64,000 bases of DNA from NCED01 sp035493955 (GCA_035493955.1 DATJHI010000040.1:1-64000), one strand, 5' to 3'. Shown: positions 38,752-46,942, numbered from the stretch's first letter. Translations and numbers: made by a program. Notes: generated by a model from the letters alone, not told the origin.

Positions 38752-39582
38752 TCACTTGAACAGCGAAAGGATGATCTGCGGGGCTTGGTTGGCAATCGAC
38801 AGGGCCTGGGCCCCCAGTTGTTGCTTCACCTGCAGGGCCTGCAACTGGGCGCTTTCCGCCGCCATGTCGGCGTCGACCAGATTCCCCACCCCGGTGGTGA
38901 GGGCGTCCGACAGCTTGCTGACGAACTTGCTGTGATTGGAAATCTGGTTCGCCTGGGCGCCTAGGCTGGCCAAGGCGCTGTTGGCGTTGGTGATCGAGGG
39001 GTCGAGCAGGGCCAGGACCGCCGTGGCGTTGGTCACGGTGTTGATCGACGAGGTCGCGGCCATGGTGATGATCGTGCCGCCGAGGCTCATGTTCTGGGTC
39101 GACAGGGTGATGAAGGTGCTGGCGTTGGCGTCGGCGATGAACTTCAGCCCGTTGGCCAGGGAGCCGTCGAGGATGTTGGCCCCGTCGAAGCTGGCGTTCT
39201 GGACCACCTGGGCGACCTGTCGCAGCAGGCTCTTGTAATCGACGTTGAGCAGGCTGCGCGAGGTGGTGTCGATCGACGGGTCCATCGCCGAGACCACTTT
39301 CTGCCGCATCTGGTTCAACAGGTCGGAGATCGACTGGCCGGCCGTGCTGGCCACGTCGGAGATCGAGGTCGCCCGGTTGAGGCTGTCGCTGACCGCGCCC
39401 AGGGCGCTGATCGAGGCCCGTTGCTTCTGGGCGATGGCGTAGACCGAGGCGTTGTCCTTGGCCGACGAGATCTTCAGACCGGTGTTGATGCGGTTCTGGG
39501 TCTCGCTCAACGCGTCTTGGGTCTTGTTGAGGTTCTGCAGGGCGATCAGCGCGGGCTGATTCGTGTTCACACTTACCGACAT
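38752..39582 (-). CDS. flagellin (first copy)
   Basis: A 276-residue flagellin with the standard conserved ends: SVSVNTNQPALIALQNLNKTQDAL and the following LSETQNRINTGLKI helix at the N-terminus, and VDADMAAESAQLQALQVKQ to SLFK at the C-terminus. The short variable middle (about 140-200) is typical of Caulobacteraceae flagellins and contains Ser/Thr residues that FlmG could glycosylate. It differs from the copy at 40151-40993 in most central positions. No clear sigma-54 promoter was found upstream, and it may be expressed differently from that copy. Confidence 0.95.
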   Translation of the reverse strand: MSVSVNTNQPALIALQNLNKTQDALSETQNRINTGLKISSAKDNASVYAIAQKQRASISALGAVSDSLNRATSISDVASTAGQSISDLLNQMRQKVVSAMDPSIDTTSRSLLNVDYKSLLRQVAQVVQNASFDGANILDGSLANGLKFIADANASTFITLSTQNMSLGGTIITMAATSSINTVTNATAVLALLDPSITNANSALASLGAQANQISNHSKFVSKLSDALTTGVGNLVDADMAAESAQLQALQVKQQLGAQALSIANQAPQIILSLFK

Positions 39583-39745
39583 CGGATTCTCCCGGTGGGA
39601 CCGCAGGGGTCGGGACGAACCACGACGAATCGCGCCTCATCCTGTTGGAGGAGACGATAGGGCGAGTTCGTATGCAGACCGTTAACCACGCTTATTAGGA
39701 CTTGGGCGGGGCGGTCGCTCCCCGGGAAATCCCTTCGGAGACGCT

Positions 39746-40054
39746 TCAGGCCTTGGTGTTGACCACCGCGCCGGCCCTGTATTCGGGCCCGTCGGCCAGG
39801 TGGGCCACCTGCTCCCTCGGGCGTTCGGCGATCACCTTGCCCGTGGCGCGGTCGATCAATTTGTAAACGTAGTCGGCGCCCTCCGCGTCCTTCTCGATCA
39901 GCAGGCGCAGGTCCGAATCGGGGGGGGCTGCAGGCTCCGCGTCCGCCCCCTCGGCGGGAACGGAAGGCTTGGCGGCTTCGGCCTCCTGGTTCGGAGTTTT
40001 GCGGTCGGGGGCCCGGTCGGACACCTCGGCGCCGCGCTTGATGCTGTTCATCAT
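39746..40054 (-). CDS. flaG: FlaG-like protein
   Basis: A 102-residue protein with the FlaG pattern in its C-terminal half: DYVYKLIDRATGKVIAERPREQV, a beta-hairpin seen in FlaG, preceded by a charged, Pro/Ala-rich disordered region (about residues 10-45). In other bacteria FlaG limits filament length. It is placed between the two flagellin genes on the same strand, supporting a filament-related role. Confidence 0.82.
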   Translation of the reverse strand: MMNSIKRGAEVSDRAPDRKTPNQEAEAAKPSVPAEGADAEPAAPPDSDLRLLIEKDAEGADYVYKLIDRATGKVIAERPREQVAHLADGPEYRAGAVVNTKA

Positions 40055-40108
40055 CTCCTGGATCGCCGCGCCTTTCGGAACGGCGCTCCCCTGTCAGGGC
40101 GCGCCAAT

Positions 40109-40136
40109 GGCGCGCGGGCGACGAGGCCCGCGCGCC
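40109..40136 (-). terminator. strong hairpin after flagellin gene
   Basis: Eleven perfectly paired bases (GGCGCGCGGGC with its complement) enclose a six-base loop just downstream of the flagellin stop. There is no clear T-run after it on the minus strand, so it may act as an mRNA-stabilising 3' end or partial terminator that lowers flaG transcription relative to flagellin. Confidence 0.5.
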
Positions 40137-40150
40137 GCCGGCGTCCGGGG

Positions 40151-40993
40151 TTAGCGGAACAGGCTGAGCAGAGTGCCCTTCGAGGAGTTGGCGATCGACA
40201 GCGCCTGGATGCCGAGCTGCTGCTTGCTTTGCAGGGCCTGCAGGTTGGCGCTTTCCTTGGCCATGTCCGCGTCGACCAGGTTGCCGATGCCGGCGGTCAT
40301 GGTGTCCTGCAGCTTGCCGAGGAAGTCGAGGTGGGTCTGCAACGCCTGGGAGCCGGTGCCGAGCTGGGCCACGGCGGCGTTGACGTTGGTGATCGAGCTG
40401 CTGATCTGGATGGCCAGAGCCGACGCCGCGCCCGACGAGGCGAAGGTGGCGCCGACGGTGAAGACGATGATGCCGCCGACGGCGCCGGAGGTCAGGCCCA
40501 TGACCTTGGCCTGGACCGTCAGCTTCTGGGTGCCGGTGGCGTCGGCCAGCGAATAGAGGCTGGTCGCGCCGGTCTTCAGCAGGTTGGTGCCGTTGAAGGA
40601 GGCGTTGCTGATGGTCTTGGAGATCTGGTTGCGCAGGGCCACGAAGTCGTTGGCCATGGCCGTGCGGCTGTTGGTGTCCAGCGAGGTGTCCGCGGCGGCC
40701 AGCGCCTTGGTCTTCATCTGGTTCAGGAGGTCGGAGATGGTCTGACCGGCGGCCATGGCCACGTCGACGGTGGACTGGCCGCGCTGGATCGAATCCTTCA
40801 CGGCGTCGAGGGCGCTGACGTCGGCGCGAGAGTTCTGGGCGATCGCCCACACCGCGCCGTTATCCTTGGCGCTGTTGATCTTCAGGCCGGTGGAGATGCG
40901 GTTCTGGGTGGTGGTCAGGTCGGTGTTGGTGGCGTTGAGGTTCTGCAGGGCGACCATCGCCCCGACATTGGTGTTGATGCTGTTCATAGCCAT
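40151..40993 (-). CDS. flagellin (second copy, sigma-54 controlled)
   Basis: A 280-residue flagellin with conserved ends: N-terminal NSINTNVGAMVALQNLNATN and C-terminal VDADMAKESANLQALQSKQQ to SLFR. The central part (about 140-200) is short, hydrophobic and Ser/Thr-rich. Upstream lie a sigma-54 promoter (41066-41081) and an ftr site (41174-41192), so it is likely a FlbD-activated late gene like Caulobacter fljK or fljL. The ATG at 40993 follows AAGGA. I do not assign a particular flj name. Confidence 0.95.
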   Translation of the reverse strand: MAMNSINTNVGAMVALQNLNATNTDLTTTQNRISTGLKINSAKDNGAVWAIAQNSRADVSALDAVKDSIQRGQSTVDVAMAAGQTISDLLNQMKTKALAAADTSLDTNSRTAMANDFVALRNQISKTISNASFNGTNLLKTGATSLYSLADATGTQKLTVQAKVMGLTSGAVGGIIVFTVGATFASSGAASALAIQISSSITNVNAAVAQLGTGSQALQTHLDFLGKLQDTMTAGIGNLVDADMAKESANLQALQSKQQLGIQALSIANSSKGTLLSLFR

Positions 40994-41065
40994 GGGAGCA
41001 GTCCTTGTTTCAAGGTAGATCGGCGTCGTTTTGACGGCCGTGGGCGTTTTGCCCGACCATTACCT

Positions 41066-41081
41066 TGCAAGCCGCGGGCCA
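41066..41081 (-). promoter_or_regulatory. sigma-54 promoter for flagellin gene
   Basis: Read on the minus strand the site is TGGCCCG-N4-TTGCA, matching the sigma-54 consensus TGGCACG-N4-TTGCA with one mismatch and correct GG-N10-GC spacing. The start site would be near 41054, leaving a leader of about 60 bases before the ATG. Confidence 0.75.
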
Positions 41082-41173
41082 CGCGCAATCGGTCAATTTA
41101 ATCTTCTATCACATTGTATTTGCTGGAATTAATAACCTGGAAAGGCGGCAATTTTAACCCTGTCCGCCCGCGG

Positions 41174-41192
41174 CCGGGCAAGTTCTGCCGGG
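41174..41192 (-). promoter_or_regulatory. ftr-type FlbD site upstream of flagellin
   Basis: The sequence CCGGGCA-AGTTC-TGCCGGG is one mismatch from the ftr consensus. It lies about 93 bases upstream of the sigma-54 element, the usual enhancer spacing. A second weaker copy (CCGGGCG...TGCCGG) overlaps at about 41188-41205. The site is also 92 bases before the divergent methyltransferase gene. Confidence 0.68.
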
Positions 41193-41283
41193 CGCTTCCT
41201 GCCGGCCCCGGCCGGGACCGCCAGGAAGGAGGCGGGCCTGCCGACTCGCGCTACGGTCGCCTGAAACAGACGAGTTTGGGGAC

Positions 41284-42153
41284 ATGCAGGGATTGGTTGA
41301 GACTCCCGGCGGCTGGTTCGAGATCGAACCCAAACCGTCGGCGGAAGCGCTCTCCGCCTATTACAACGACAAGTACTATGGGGCTGACGACGGCCGCGGC
41401 CAGTACGCCCACGCCTATACCGACGAGGAGCTGGAGCATAAGCGGCTGGCCGCGGCGGAGGCCGAGCAGGTCTGGGGCCGCCCGCCGGGCCGCCTGCTGG
41501 AGGTCGGCTTCGGCGAGGGGTTCTTCCTGGATTGGTTCGCGGCCCGCGGCTGGCGGGTGGAGGGGATCGACTTCACCGACGCCGGCCTGCGCGCCTTCTT
41601 CCCCGCCCTGGTCGATCGGGTCACGGTGGGCGACGCTTTCGCCCTGCTCGACGTCGTGATCGCCCGCGGCGAAGTCTACGACCTGGTGGTCTGCAACAAT
41701 GTGATCGAGCATGTGCTCGATCCCCAGGCGCTGCTGCAGCGTCTGCGCCGCATCGTCGCCCCCGACGGGATGCTCCGACTGGCCGCCCCCAACGACGGAT
41801 CCTGGCTGCACCAGGAGGTCGTGGCTCGGGGGCTGGCAGATCCCGCCTTCTGGGTGGCCGTCCCCGACCACCTCAGCTATTTCGACGCTGACACCCTGCC
41901 CCGGGCCCTGGCCGCCAACGGCTGGACCGTCGAGGAACTCCTGGGCGAGTTCCCGATCGACCTCTTCCTGCTCGATCCCGACACCGCCTACACGCGCGAC
42001 CGAAGCAAGGGGCGCGGCTGCCACTTCGCCCGGGTGGCCTTCGAGATGGGCCTGTGGAAGCGTCGATCCCTCCAGGCGGTGCTGGAGTTCCGCCGCGGCT
42101 GCGCACGGGCGGGGACCGGCCGCAACCTGATCGCCTACGCCCGACCGGCCTGA
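41284..42153 (+). CDS. class I SAM-dependent methyltransferase, candidate sugar-modifying
   Basis: A 289-residue methyltransferase of the Methyltransf_23-like type. Motif I is LLEVGFGEGFFLDWF (about residue 65), followed by an acidic motif II (VEGIDF) and CNNVIEHVLDPQALLQRLRRI. The N-terminus (ETPGGWFEIEPKPSAEALSAYY) resembles polysaccharide-locus methyltransferases. It sits within the flagellar island, divergent from a flagellin, and is followed after eight bases by a metallo-hydrolase related to CMP-sialic acid hydroxylase. A role in modifying the flagellin sugar is inferred from position only. Protein methylation is another possibility. Confidence 0.75.
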   Translation: MQGLVETPGGWFEIEPKPSAEALSAYYNDKYYGADDGRGQYAHAYTDEELEHKRLAAAEAEQVWGRPPGRLLEVGFGEGFFLDWFAARGWRVEGIDFTDAGLRAFFPALVDRVTVGDAFALLDVVIARGEVYDLVVCNNVIEHVLDPQALLQRLRRIVAPDGMLRLAAPNDGSWLHQEVVARGLADPAFWVAVPDHLSYFDADTLPRALAANGWTVEELLGEFPIDLFLLDPDTAYTRDRSKGRGCHFARVAFEMGLWKRRSLQAVLEFRRGCARAGTGRNLIAYARPA

Positions 42154-42161
42154 GAACGCCC

Positions 42162-43442
42162 TTGCGCCTGACCAACTACGCCAACGCCTGCTGCCTGATG
42201 GAGGCGCAAGGCTTCCGCATCCTTACCGATCCCTGGCTGGTGGACGGCGTCTTCGAGGGCGGCTGGCATCACTACCCGCCCCTGACTGTGCGCCCCGAGG
42301 ATCTCCGGGACGTCGACGCCCTGTTCGTCAGCCATGTCCACCCGGATCATTGCGATCCGCAGACCCTGAAGGTGTTCCGGCGCGACATGCCTATCGTCGT
42401 GCTCGACCACGCCCCGAATTTCCTCCACCGGGTTCTGCGGGAGATGGGCTTCACCAACCTGGTCGCCATCGCCGACGGGACGACGGCGCCGCTAGGGCCC
42501 TTCGACGTCACCCTCTACGCCCCCTTCACCCCGCACCTCTTCCACGAGTCGGCCATCGGCAACCTGATCGACTGCGCGGCCATCTTCGAGCATGGCGGGT
42601 TCAGCGTGTTCAATTTCAACGACAACACCCCGGACGTGGCGTCGGCGCTGCGGCTGCGCGAGCGCCACGGCCGTCCCACCGTGGCCCAGATCGCCTACAA
42701 TGCTGCGGGGCCGTTCCCAAGTTGCTTCGACAACATGGACATGGCGCAGAAGCTCGCCGCCAGCGAACGCACCCTTCAGCGCAACTTCGCCCATGCCGCC
42801 GCCCTGGGCGCCGCCCTCGAGCCCCGTTGGCACATGCCTTTCGCCGGCTCGTTTGCGGTGGGCGGCAGCCAATGGCGCAAGAACGCGTGCCGCGGAGCGG
42901 TCAGCCTGGACGAGGCCGGGCGGCGGCTGACCCGGCTCAACCCGGACATCCCGGTGCTGTTGCTCAGCGAGGGCCAGAGCCTGGACCTGGCCGACGGCGT
43001 CCGCTCGGCCCCCTACGAGCCGATCGATCCCGAGGCGGAGCGGGCCTATGTGACCGGCCCCCTCGCCGCGCGCTCCTATCCGCACGAGAGCGACCCTGCG
43101 CCCGACCGGGCGGCGCTGTTCGCCGATTGCGGCGCGGCCCGCGACCGGCTGTGGGCCCGTCAGGCCAGATTCGACTTCTTTCCCGACCTGACGGTGATGA
43201 TCGCCATCGGCGAGTCCTTCTTCACCTTCAATTTGATGCGGGCGGGGGGCGGAGCGACTCTCGGCCCCGCCGGAGACGGCCCGCGGATCGAAGTCCGGAT
43301 GGACGAGCGCCTGTTGCGGCGCATCCTGACCGGCGAGGCCCACTGGAACAATGTCGAGGGCGGCTACCACATCGACTTCGTGCGGGAGCCCGACGTCTAC
43401 GTCCGGGACTTCCACACCATCATGTCGTTCTTCACAGCCTGA
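42162..43442 (+). CDS. metallo-beta-lactamase-fold protein resembling the CMP-Neu5Ac hydroxylase catalytic domain
   Basis: A 426-residue protein with the metal-binding motif HVHPDHCD (His58, His60, Asp62, His63). Its N-terminal block, NACCLMEAQGFRILTDPWL followed by GVFEGGWHHYPPL, resembles CMP-N-acetylneuraminate hydroxylase-type proteins, but the Rieske iron-sulfur domain of the animal enzyme is absent. The C-terminal half (about 290-426) carries a separate conserved domain. TTG at 42162, with GAGAA upstream, is the likely start because the conserved region begins immediately. Coupling to the methyltransferase and the pse genes suggests action on a nonulosonic acid, but that is inference. 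The reaction is unknown. Confidence 0.75.
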   Translation: MRLTNYANACCLMEAQGFRILTDPWLVDGVFEGGWHHYPPLTVRPEDLRDVDALFVSHVHPDHCDPQTLKVFRRDMPIVVLDHAPNFLHRVLREMGFTNLVAIADGTTAPLGPFDVTLYAPFTPHLFHESAIGNLIDCAAIFEHGGFSVFNFNDNTPDVASALRLRERHGRPTVAQIAYNAAGPFPSCFDNMDMAQKLAASERTLQRNFAHAAALGAALEPRWHMPFAGSFAVGGSQWRKNACRGAVSLDEAGRRLTRLNPDIPVLLLSEGQSLDLADGVRSAPYEPIDPEAERAYVTGPLAARSYPHESDPAPDRAALFADCGAARDRLWARQARFDFFPDLTVMIAIGESFFTFNLMRAGGGATLGPAGDGPRIEVRMDERLLRRILTGEAHWNNVEGGYHIDFVREPDVYVRDFHTIMSFFTA

Positions 43443-43446
43443 AGGT

Positions 43447-43815
43447 TCAGGCCGCTTCCGAGTTCGGCGCGCCGGACAGGCCCTGCATGATCATGCGGTT
43501 GACGTCGATCAGGGGTTCGAAGGTCTCCTCCCGGCGCATGACCGCGCTGGAGTGCCGGTTGACCCACAAGCTCAGGGAGATGATCCGGGCGCGGACCACC
43601 TCAGGCAACTGATTCTCCGGCCGGGCGCAGTCTGCGGCCAGCGCGCTCCACAGGCGGCGGTTCCAGTCCAGCGCATTGATGCGGGTCTGGACATCGCTCT
43701 CGTCCGCCTCGGCGGCGGATATCAGCGCCCGGGTCACCTCGCCGAACAACCGGTATTCGGTGATTCGGGGGTCCTCAGCCGCCTGAGCCGCTCGCTGGTA
43801 CGCTTGAAGCGACAT
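43447..43815 (-). CDS. flaF: flagellar biosynthesis regulator FlaF
   Basis: FlaF is required for flagellin secretion and works with FlbT in Caulobacter, where FlaF promotes flagellin synthesis. The 122-residue helical product begins SLQAYQRAAQAAEDPRITEYRL and has LDWNRRLWSALAADCA and LPEVVRARIISLSLWVNRH, all family landmarks. Its start lies inside the 3' end of flbT, an overlap of 41 bases, so synthesis of the two antagonists is tightly linked. It converges on the metallo-hydrolase gene. Confidence 0.92.
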   Translation of the reverse strand: MSLQAYQRAAQAAEDPRITEYRLFGEVTRALISAAEADESDVQTRINALDWNRRLWSALAADCARPENQLPEVVRARIISLSLWVNRHSSAVMRREETFEPLIDVNRMIMQGLSGAPNSEAA

Positions 43816-44203
43816 GCTTCCCGATCCTCTCGTCTTCGTAGTCTATGAGCCTGCGAGAGCACATGAGCGCCTTGTAGTGCTCTCGCGCCATTACGTATTT
43901 GGAGATGCTGACGCAATCGGCCAACACCTCAGAATTGCTGATAACACTCATGAATTCGCTCATCCTGTGGGCGAACTCTTCGTAATAGCGAGCCGCCGAG
44001 GGCTCATCCAGATACATCATCATCACGGCGAAGTAGACGCGGCGCGCCGGAGAGGCGGCGTCCTCCGCCTGCATGATGTCCTTCTCACGCAGCACCGAGG
44101 CCTTGTTCTGCAGGACCAGGACGCCGCGGCGGTCCCCGTTCTGGACCACGGCTCCGTTCAGCACGAACTTCTCGCCGGGCTTCAACGACAGTTTCAACGG
44201 CAT
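43775..44203 (-). CDS. flbT: flagellin mRNA regulator FlbT
   Basis: FlbT binds the 5' leader of flagellin mRNA and promotes its decay until the hook is complete. The 142-residue product opens MPLKLSLKPGEKFVLNGAVV (the family start) and has VLREKDIMQAEDA and YFAVMMMYLDEP. The ATG at 44203 fits the family start; a longer frame from 44230 does not. The C-terminus has a Ser/Gly-rich tail that overlaps flaF. It is divergent from flmG. Confidence 0.94.
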   Translation of the reverse strand: MPLKLSLKPGEKFVLNGAVVQNGDRRGVLVLQNKASVLREKDIMQAEDAASPARRVYFAVMMMYLDEPSAARYYEEFAHRMSEFMSVISNSEVLADCVSISKYVMAREHYKALMCSRRLIDYEDERIGKHVASSVPASGSGG

Positions 44204-44363
44204 GACGACATGGACTCCCGATCGAAGCATGCGTCGGCAAAGACCGATTCTGGTTAACCCGGCGCAGCTTGAGCCAAGCTAAACAAACGTGGTTAACGGG
44301 AACTTGCAGTTCGGCCCGTCCGTCGCCGCGCCTTAGGGATGCCTTAAGCATGACGAGGGACTC

Positions 44364-46151
44364 ATGGGGCATTCAAACGGACTCGATTCCATGTCCTCAT
44401 CGCCCCACCCTACCGCCCGCGCCCTTCCCGCCTCGCCCAAGCCGGTGGCGGCGACCCTTGGCGACGCGAGTTCGCCCGACGCCCTGGCCCGCCTTTCCGA
44501 CTCCCTCACCTCGCTGAAGCTGCACACGGTGCTGCCGTTGCTGCACAAGGCGGTGGCCGAGGTGCGGGCCGACCGCCATCGCGAAGGTTCCGACCTGGTG
44601 CTGCAGGCGTTGGAGATCGACGAGCGCTGCGCCGTGGCCTGGCACATCCTGGCCGTCTGCCGGGAAAAGGCCGGCGACTTCACCTCTTCGCTGAAGTGCT
44701 ACGAAAGCGCGCTGGAGCTGAACCCCGACGAGCCGGAGCTGTGCAACGACCTCGGCCGCCTCGCCTATGTGATGGGCATGCAGGAGATCGCCGAGGCGCT
44801 GTTCGCCCGCTATCTGGTGCACAAGCCCGGCTCGGTGCCCGGGATCAACAACCTTGCCTGCACCCAGCGCGATCAATTGAGGTTCGAGGACGCGATCGAG
44901 ACCCTGCGGCCGGTGATCTACGCCAATCCCGAATCCGCCCTGCTGTGGAACACCCTCGGCACCATCGTCTCCGAACAGGGGGAGATGGTTCAGGCCACGA
45001 CCTTCTTCGACGAGGCGCTGCGGCTCGACGACGGCTTCGTCAAGGCCCGCTACAACCGGGCCAATGCGCGCCTGGCCCTGGGCGACGCGGCCGCCGCCCT
45101 AGAGGATTGCGAGGCGGCCATACCGGGCGCGGTGCTGGACCGGGAAGCCAGCATGATGCGGCTGGCCCGCTCCACCATGCTGATCGCCGGCGGCGGGGAC
45201 CTGGGCGAAGGCTGGGACGCCTACGAAGAGCGCCTGAACCCCGACTTCGCCGACGTGACCCATTTCGTGTGCGACCGGCCGATGTGGACGCCTGAGACCG
45301 AACTGGCAGGTCGCCACCTTCTGGTGATCGCCGAACAGGGCCTGGGCGACGAGGTCATGTTCGCCAATGTCATTCCCGACGTGCTGGAGGCTCTGGGTCC
45401 GTCGGGGCGCCTGTCGATGGCCGTCGAGCCCAGGCTGATCCCCCTGTTCCGCCGCTCCTTCCCCACCTCGAGCTTCGACCGCCACGACACCTACAAGATC
45501 GACCACCACACCGTGCGGGTGGTGAAGTGGATCAGCGACGGCGCCGGGGTCGATTGCTGGGCCCCCCTGGCCTCCCTGCCGCGCCGGTTCCGCCGCTCGG
45601 TCGAGGCCTTTCCCAACCGACCATCCTATCTGACCGCCGATCCGGCCCGCGTGGCCTATTGGCGCGAGGCGCTGAAGGAGATCGGCGACGGCCCCAAGGT
45701 GGGCGTGGTGTGGAAGAGCATGATGGTTACTTCCGGCCGCCATCGCTACTTCTCCCCCTTTGAGCAGTGGCGCAAAGTGCTGCAGACTCCCGGTGTGCGC
45801 TTCGTCAACCTGCAGTACGGGGAATGCCAGGCGGAACTGGACGAGACCCGCGAACAGCTCGGGGTCGAAATCTGGAACCCGCCGGGAATCAATCTGAAGG
45901 ACGACCTGGACGAAGTCGCCGCCCTTAGTTGCGCGCTCGACCTCAGCATCGGCCCGGCCAACGCCACCACCAATATCGCCGCCGCCTGCGGGGCGCCGGT
46001 GTGGCTGATCATCCCGCCGGGAGCCTGGACCCTGCTGGGGACCAGGCGTTACCCGTGGTACCCGCACATCCGCGTGTTCGTGACCCCCGGCTACAATGGC
46101 TGGGCCTCGTCCATGTCCGAAGTCGCCGAGGCCCTGTCCAAGGCGTTCTAG
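44364..46151 (+). CDS. flmG: flagellin glycosyltransferase FlmG (TPR + GT domains)
   Basis: FlmG is the soluble glycosyltransferase that adds pseudaminic acid to flagellin in Caulobacter; the gene was earlier called flbA. The 595-residue product has an N-terminal TPR array (about residues 45-265), with repeats such as AWHILAVCREKAGDFTSSLKCYESAL, cited here only by position 90-115. A C-terminal GT-B-like domain (about 280-595) contains LAGRHLLVIAEQGLGDEVMF and SIGPANATTNIAAACGAPVW. The ATG at 44364 follows GAGGGA. The gene is divergent from flbT-flaF and is the presumed end-user of the pse genes in this window. Confidence 0.9.
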   Translation: MGHSNGLDSMSSSPHPTARALPASPKPVAATLGDASSPDALARLSDSLTSLKLHTVLPLLHKAVAEVRADRHREGSDLVLQALEIDERCAVAWHILAVCREKAGDFTSSLKCYESALELNPDEPELCNDLGRLAYVMGMQEIAEALFARYLVHKPGSVPGINNLACTQRDQLRFEDAIETLRPVIYANPESALLWNTLGTIVSEQGEMVQATTFFDEALRLDDGFVKARYNRANARLALGDAAAALEDCEAAIPGAVLDREASMMRLARSTMLIAGGGDLGEGWDAYEERLNPDFADVTHFVCDRPMWTPETELAGRHLLVIAEQGLGDEVMFANVIPDVLEALGPSGRLSMAVEPRLIPLFRRSFPTSSFDRHDTYKIDHHTVRVVKWISDGAGVDCWAPLASLPRRFRRSVEAFPNRPSYLTADPARVAYWREALKEIGDGPKVGVVWKSMMVTSGRHRYFSPFEQWRKVLQTPGVRFVNLQYGECQAELDETREQLGVEIWNPPGINLKDDLDEVAALSCALDLSIGPANATTNIAAACGAPVWLIIPPGAWTLLGTRRYPWYPHIRVFVTPGYNGWASSMSEVAEALSKAF

Positions 46152-46157
46152 CGCCTG

Positions 46158-46257
46158 GAGCGGGATGCGAGCGGATGCCGGTTTCGCGTAAATCCCGCTC
46201 TAAACGCTTAGAATCGATCAGGTTTTATGATTTTGGATTGATTCAATCCAAAGTCAT
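46158..46257. repeat. palindromic intergenic repeat element
   Basis: Two inverted repeats follow flmG within an AT-rich island. The first pairs GAGCGGGAT (46158-46166) with ATCCCGCTC (46192-46200). The second is a near-perfect palindrome of 15-base arms (46227-46257, centre GATTGATTCAATC) and contains a GATTC site of the CcrM type. The low-GC composition stands out from the neighbours. Such elements occur between genes in many alphaproteobacterial genomes. It may also end flmG transcription. Confidence 0.6.
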
Positions 46258-46358
46258 CGCGATCTAGCCGCGGAAAAAACTCTCTAGGCTGGCGGCCCGC
46301 CGCGTCGGAACGTCCCCACCCCGCTCCACGTTACCGTGTGGAAGAGTGGGAGATGCGC

Positions 46359-46901
46359 ATGGCCGATCCCGACGCCGCCCGGGACGAACAGGACCAGTCC
46401 GAGGTCTTCGACGAGGACAACACCAACCCCGAGGACCGGCCCTCGGGCGAAGAGGCCGAACAGTTCGAGGATCTCGTCGACGTTTTCGACGCCACCGCCA
46501 AGGCGGGCGACGCCGACCAGGACGACCCGGAGATCGGCGAAGAACTGGACGACGACGAGATCGTCTCCCTGGCCCGTGACGAGGACGTCGACGACGCCGA
46601 TCTGGAGGACGACGACCTGGTTCGCGGCGAGGAAGTCTCCTTCGCGCCGGAGGACGACCTGCTGCACCTTTCCGAGGACGAGGACGATCTGGACGTGCGC
46701 GATGCGATCGACGCCCTGCGTCCCGACGAGGTCGAGCTCGAATATGTCGGCGACCTGGACGACCGGGCGGACGCAGCCTCCGCCGCCCAGAGCCTGGAAT
46801 CGGACACCCTGTCGGACCAGGACCTGCGCGAGCTCGACTACAAGGACGAATTCACCATCGACGACGCCGACGCCGCGGCTCCGCCACGTTCCGCCGGCTG
46901 A
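46359..46901 (+). CDS. highly acidic protein, unknown function
   Basis: A 180-residue protein with a very high share of Asp and Glu and almost no hydrophobic core, so it is probably disordered. It has repeated acidic blocks such as DDADLEDDDLVRGEEVSF and ends in a Ser/Ala/Pro-rich tail. The ATG at 46359 follows GGGAG; GTG 46338 and ATG 46353 are alternatives. A second acidic small gene follows 41 bases later, suggesting one operon. No family is recognised. Confidence 0.6.
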   Translation: MADPDAARDEQDQSEVFDEDNTNPEDRPSGEEAEQFEDLVDVFDATAKAGDADQDDPEIGEELDDDEIVSLARDEDVDDADLEDDDLVRGEEVSFAPEDDLLHLSEDEDDLDVRDAIDALRPDEVELEYVGDLDDRADAASAAQSLESDTLSDQDLRELDYKDEFTIDDADAAAPPRSAG

Positions 46902-46942
46902 CGCCAGCCGCCGCGTCCAACCCTATCGAAGAGGAAAACGAC

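Noticed and set aside
39673..39688. A possible sigma-54 site upstream of the flagellin at 38752-39582
   Set aside because: The GG-N10-GC spacing and TGCA are right, but the CACG part of the -24 element is TTAA, so the match is too weak to claim. No ftr site was found nearby.
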